A stretch of 64,000 bases of DNA, taken from NCBI GenBank assembly GCA_943787375.1, contig CALSME010000001.1:180979-244978 (forward strand), written 5' to 3'. The notes beneath the pieces were generated by a model, which worked only from the letters and a program-made list of their open reading frames with translations, searched no databases and was not told the origin of the DNA. How positions within the stretch are numbered: position 1 is the first letter of the stretch; each line of letters begins with the position of its first letter. Both the position numbers and the translations under genes were made by a program. Below, in pieces: positions 62,504 through 64,000 of this stretch. Origin of the DNA: an uncultured Polaribacter sp. Its GTDB lineage: Bacteria; Bacteroidota; Bacteroidia; Flavobacteriales; Flavobacteriaceae.

Positions 62504-63786
62504 TGAAAATCATCAACAACCCTCCAAAAAAAGATTGGAACGCGCTTTTACAAAGACCAACACAAACGGTAGACGATATCGAAAATACAGTAACGCAAAT
62601 TTTTGAAGACGTACAAAGAAACAAGGACATTGCAATTTCAAAATATACCCAATTATTTGACGGTGTATCCTTAGAAAATACAGTCGTTTCTGGAGAAGAA
62701 ATAAATACTGCGATTGCAGAGGTTTCAGATGCATTAAAACTTGCGATTGAACAAGCAAAATCAAACATTGAGGTATTTCACACTGCACAGAAAACAGATA
62801 AGGTAGTAGTAGAAACCAGTCCAGGAGTTACCTGTTGGCAAGAAAAAAGACCCATTCAAAAAGTAGGCTTGTACATTCCAGGAGGTACTGCACCGCTTTT
62901 TTCAACGGTTTTAATGTTGGCAGTTCCAGCACAAATAGCAGGTTGTAAAGAGATTGTATTGTGTTCGCCACCCAACAAAGAAGGAAAGATTCATGCAGCA
63001 ATTTTGTATGCAGCAAAGCTTTGTGGGATTACCAAAATAATAAAAGTTGGTGGCATTCAAGCCATTGCTGGGATGACTTTCGGTACTGAAACCATTCCAC
63101 AAGTATCCAAAATATTTGGTCCAGGAAACCAGTTTGTCACCGTAGCAAAACAGTTGGCTACAAAATTTGGCGTAGCCATAGACATGCCAGCTGGTCCAAG
63201 TGAATTGTTAGTGATGGCAGATGCTTCTGCAAATGCCTCTTATGTAGCTGCAGATTTATTAAGTCAAGCAGAGCACGGAGCTGATAGTCAGGTGATCTTA
63301 GTAGCTACTTCTCAAGAATTTATTGATCAAGTTTCGATAGCGTTAGAACAACAACTCTTGGTATTGCCGAGAAAAGAGCTAGCTCAAAAAGCGATGGACA
63401 ATTCGAAAGCTATTTTTGTTGCTACAGATGAAACGGCATTGGCGCTCATTAATGAATATGGTCCAGAACATTTCATTGTTTGTACGAATAATAATGAGTA
63501 TTATCTTGAGAATATTGAAAATGCAGGATCCGTTTTTATTGGCAATTATACCCCAGAAAGCGCTGGAGATTATGCTTCTGGAACTAACCATACACTACCC
63601 ACAAATGGTTTTTCAAAAGCCTATTCTGGTGTGAATTTAGACAGCTTTTTAAAAAGCATCACCTTTCAGGAAATCACCAAAGAAGGAATTTTAAATATTG
63701 GGAACACCATTAAAGTAATGGCAGCAGCAGAAGGATTGCAAGCACATAAAAACGCGGTTACAGTTCGATTAAACGATTTACAATGA
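62503..63786 (+). CDS. hisD: Histidinol dehydrogenase
   Basis: 427-residue zinc/NAD enzyme catalysing the last two steps of histidine synthesis. KRPIQKVGLYIPGGTAPLFSTVLM, KVGGIQAIAGMTFGT, GPGNQFVTVAKQLA, MPAGPSELLVMAD, LLSQAEHGADSQVIL (zinc and catalytic residues), NEYGPEHFIV and GDYASGTNHTLPTNG. Overlaps hisG by one base and hisC by 4 bp, so the operon is translationally coupled. Confidence 0.96.
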   Translation: MKIINNPPKKDWNALLQRPTQTVDDIENTVTQIFEDVQRNKDIAISKYTQLFDGVSLENTVVSGEEINTAIAEVSDALKLAIEQAKSNIEVFHTAQKTDKVVVETSPGVTCWQEKRPIQKVGLYIPGGTAPLFSTVLMLAVPAQIAGCKEIVLCSPPNKEGKIHAAILYAAKLCGITKIIKVGGIQAIAGMTFGTETIPQVSKIFGPGNQFVTVAKQLATKFGVAIDMPAGPSELLVMADASANASYVAADLLSQAEHGADSQVILVATSQEFIDQVSIALEQQLLVLPRKELAQKAMDNSKAIFVATDETALALINEYGPEHFIVCTNNNEYYLENIENAGSVFIGNYTPESAGDYASGTNHTLPTNGFSKAYSGVNLDSFLKSITFQEITKEGILNIGNTIKVMAAAEGLQAHKNAVTVRLNDLQ

Positions 63787-64000
63787 TTACAGACTTCAAC
63801 ATAAATACTCTTGTAAGAGCGAATATTAAGGAGCTAAAACCGTATTCTTCGGCAAGAGATGAATACAAAGATGCAACTACAAAGGAGATGATTTTCATAG
63901 ATGCCAATGAAAACCCGTTTGATAATGGTGTAAACCGGTATCCAGATCCACAACAACATGCAGTAAAAACGTTGTTGTCAGCAATGAAAAATATAGAGAC
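63783..64000 (+). CDS. hisC: Histidinol-phosphate aminotransferase (5' end only)
   Basis: First 72 codons of a class II PLP aminotransferase, running off the window. Start ATG 63783 overlaps the hisD stop (ATGA). N-terminus ITDFNINTLVRANIKELKPYSSARDEYK followed by IDANENPFDNGVNRYPDPQQ, the conserved substrate/phosphate loop of HisC. Third gene of the his operon. Confidence 0.93.
   Translation, partial: MITDFNINTLVRANIKELKPYSSARDEYKDATTKEMIFIDANENPFDNGVNRYPDPQQHAVKTLLSAMKNIE

Noticed and set aside
1..64000. tRNA, rRNA, insertion sequences or prophage genes
   Set aside because: None could be recognised on either strand; the only structured RNAs supported are the B12 riboswitch, rnpB, the his leader and a candidate sRNA.

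Overview
The window is a low-GC chromosomal segment from a marine-type member of the Bacteroidota, almost certainly family Flavobacteriaceae (Polaribacter/Tenacibaculum-like). Reasons: Bacteroidota -7 promoter boxes (TAnnTTTG), almost no Shine-Dalgarno sequences, flavobacterial family-specific genes (the DUF4290-murA pair, an OstA-like protein next to purA-fur-rsh, DUF3810, GLPGLI proteins, bacillithiol bshA) and many TonB-dependent/carboxypeptidase-regulatory-domain outer-membrane proteins. No tRNA, rRNA, transposase, integrase or CRISPR was seen.

Layout. 1-6.6 kb: the end of parE, then parC, then a cobalamin uptake pair in which a putative BtuF-like lipoprotein and a BtuB-like receptor diverge, with a cobalamin riboswitch in front of the receptor. 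6.6-13.6 kb: an accessory island of short gene cassettes (an unknown membrane/coiled-coil protein; a patatin phospholipase + lipoprotein + small protein operon; an M23 peptidase lipoprotein with small exported proteins and a pseudogene). The cassettes are separated by long hairpin-forming elements whose ends match as inverted GTTGTGC/GCACAAC-type cores, an organisation resembling integron attC sites but with no integrase in view. 13.6-34.7 kb: housekeeping genes (uvrD-type helicase, DUF4290-murA, grpE-dnaJ, a candidate small RNA, rnpB, acnB, an aminotransferase, OstA-like, purA, a Fur regulator, a (p)ppGpp synthetase/hydrolase, an M48 protease, a frameshifted exported protein, a ROK kinase and an rRNA/tRNA methyltransferase). 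34.9-39.2 kb: two exported amidohydrolase-family genes containing three amidohydrolase modules, of which only one keeps its metal-ligand motifs.

39.2-48.6 kb is the most unusual part. Four near-identical ~310-410 bp upstream regions, each carrying three 20-bp direct repeats, each precede a tiny secreted two-cysteine peptide gene, which is followed by a GLPGLI-family exported protein; the last unit runs directly into a large TonB-dependent outer-membrane protein. Leaders are conserved while the mature peptides diverge. Terminator-like hairpins sit between peptide and partner in three of four units, and the array holds truncated and chimeric remnants. It looks like a tandemly expanding, diversifying peptide/partner/receptor locus of unknown function.

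48.5-64 kb returns to core metabolism: DUF3810, dnaB, an exported glutamine-amidotransferase-like protein, an orphan transketolase N-terminal subunit, bshA, aroB, proline dehydrogenase with a LETM1-like partner, typA/bipA, a small orphan protein, a PAS histidine kinase, and the start of the histidine operon (hisG-hisD-hisC), preceded by a previously uncalled His-rich leader peptide and terminator, i.e. a transcription attenuator.
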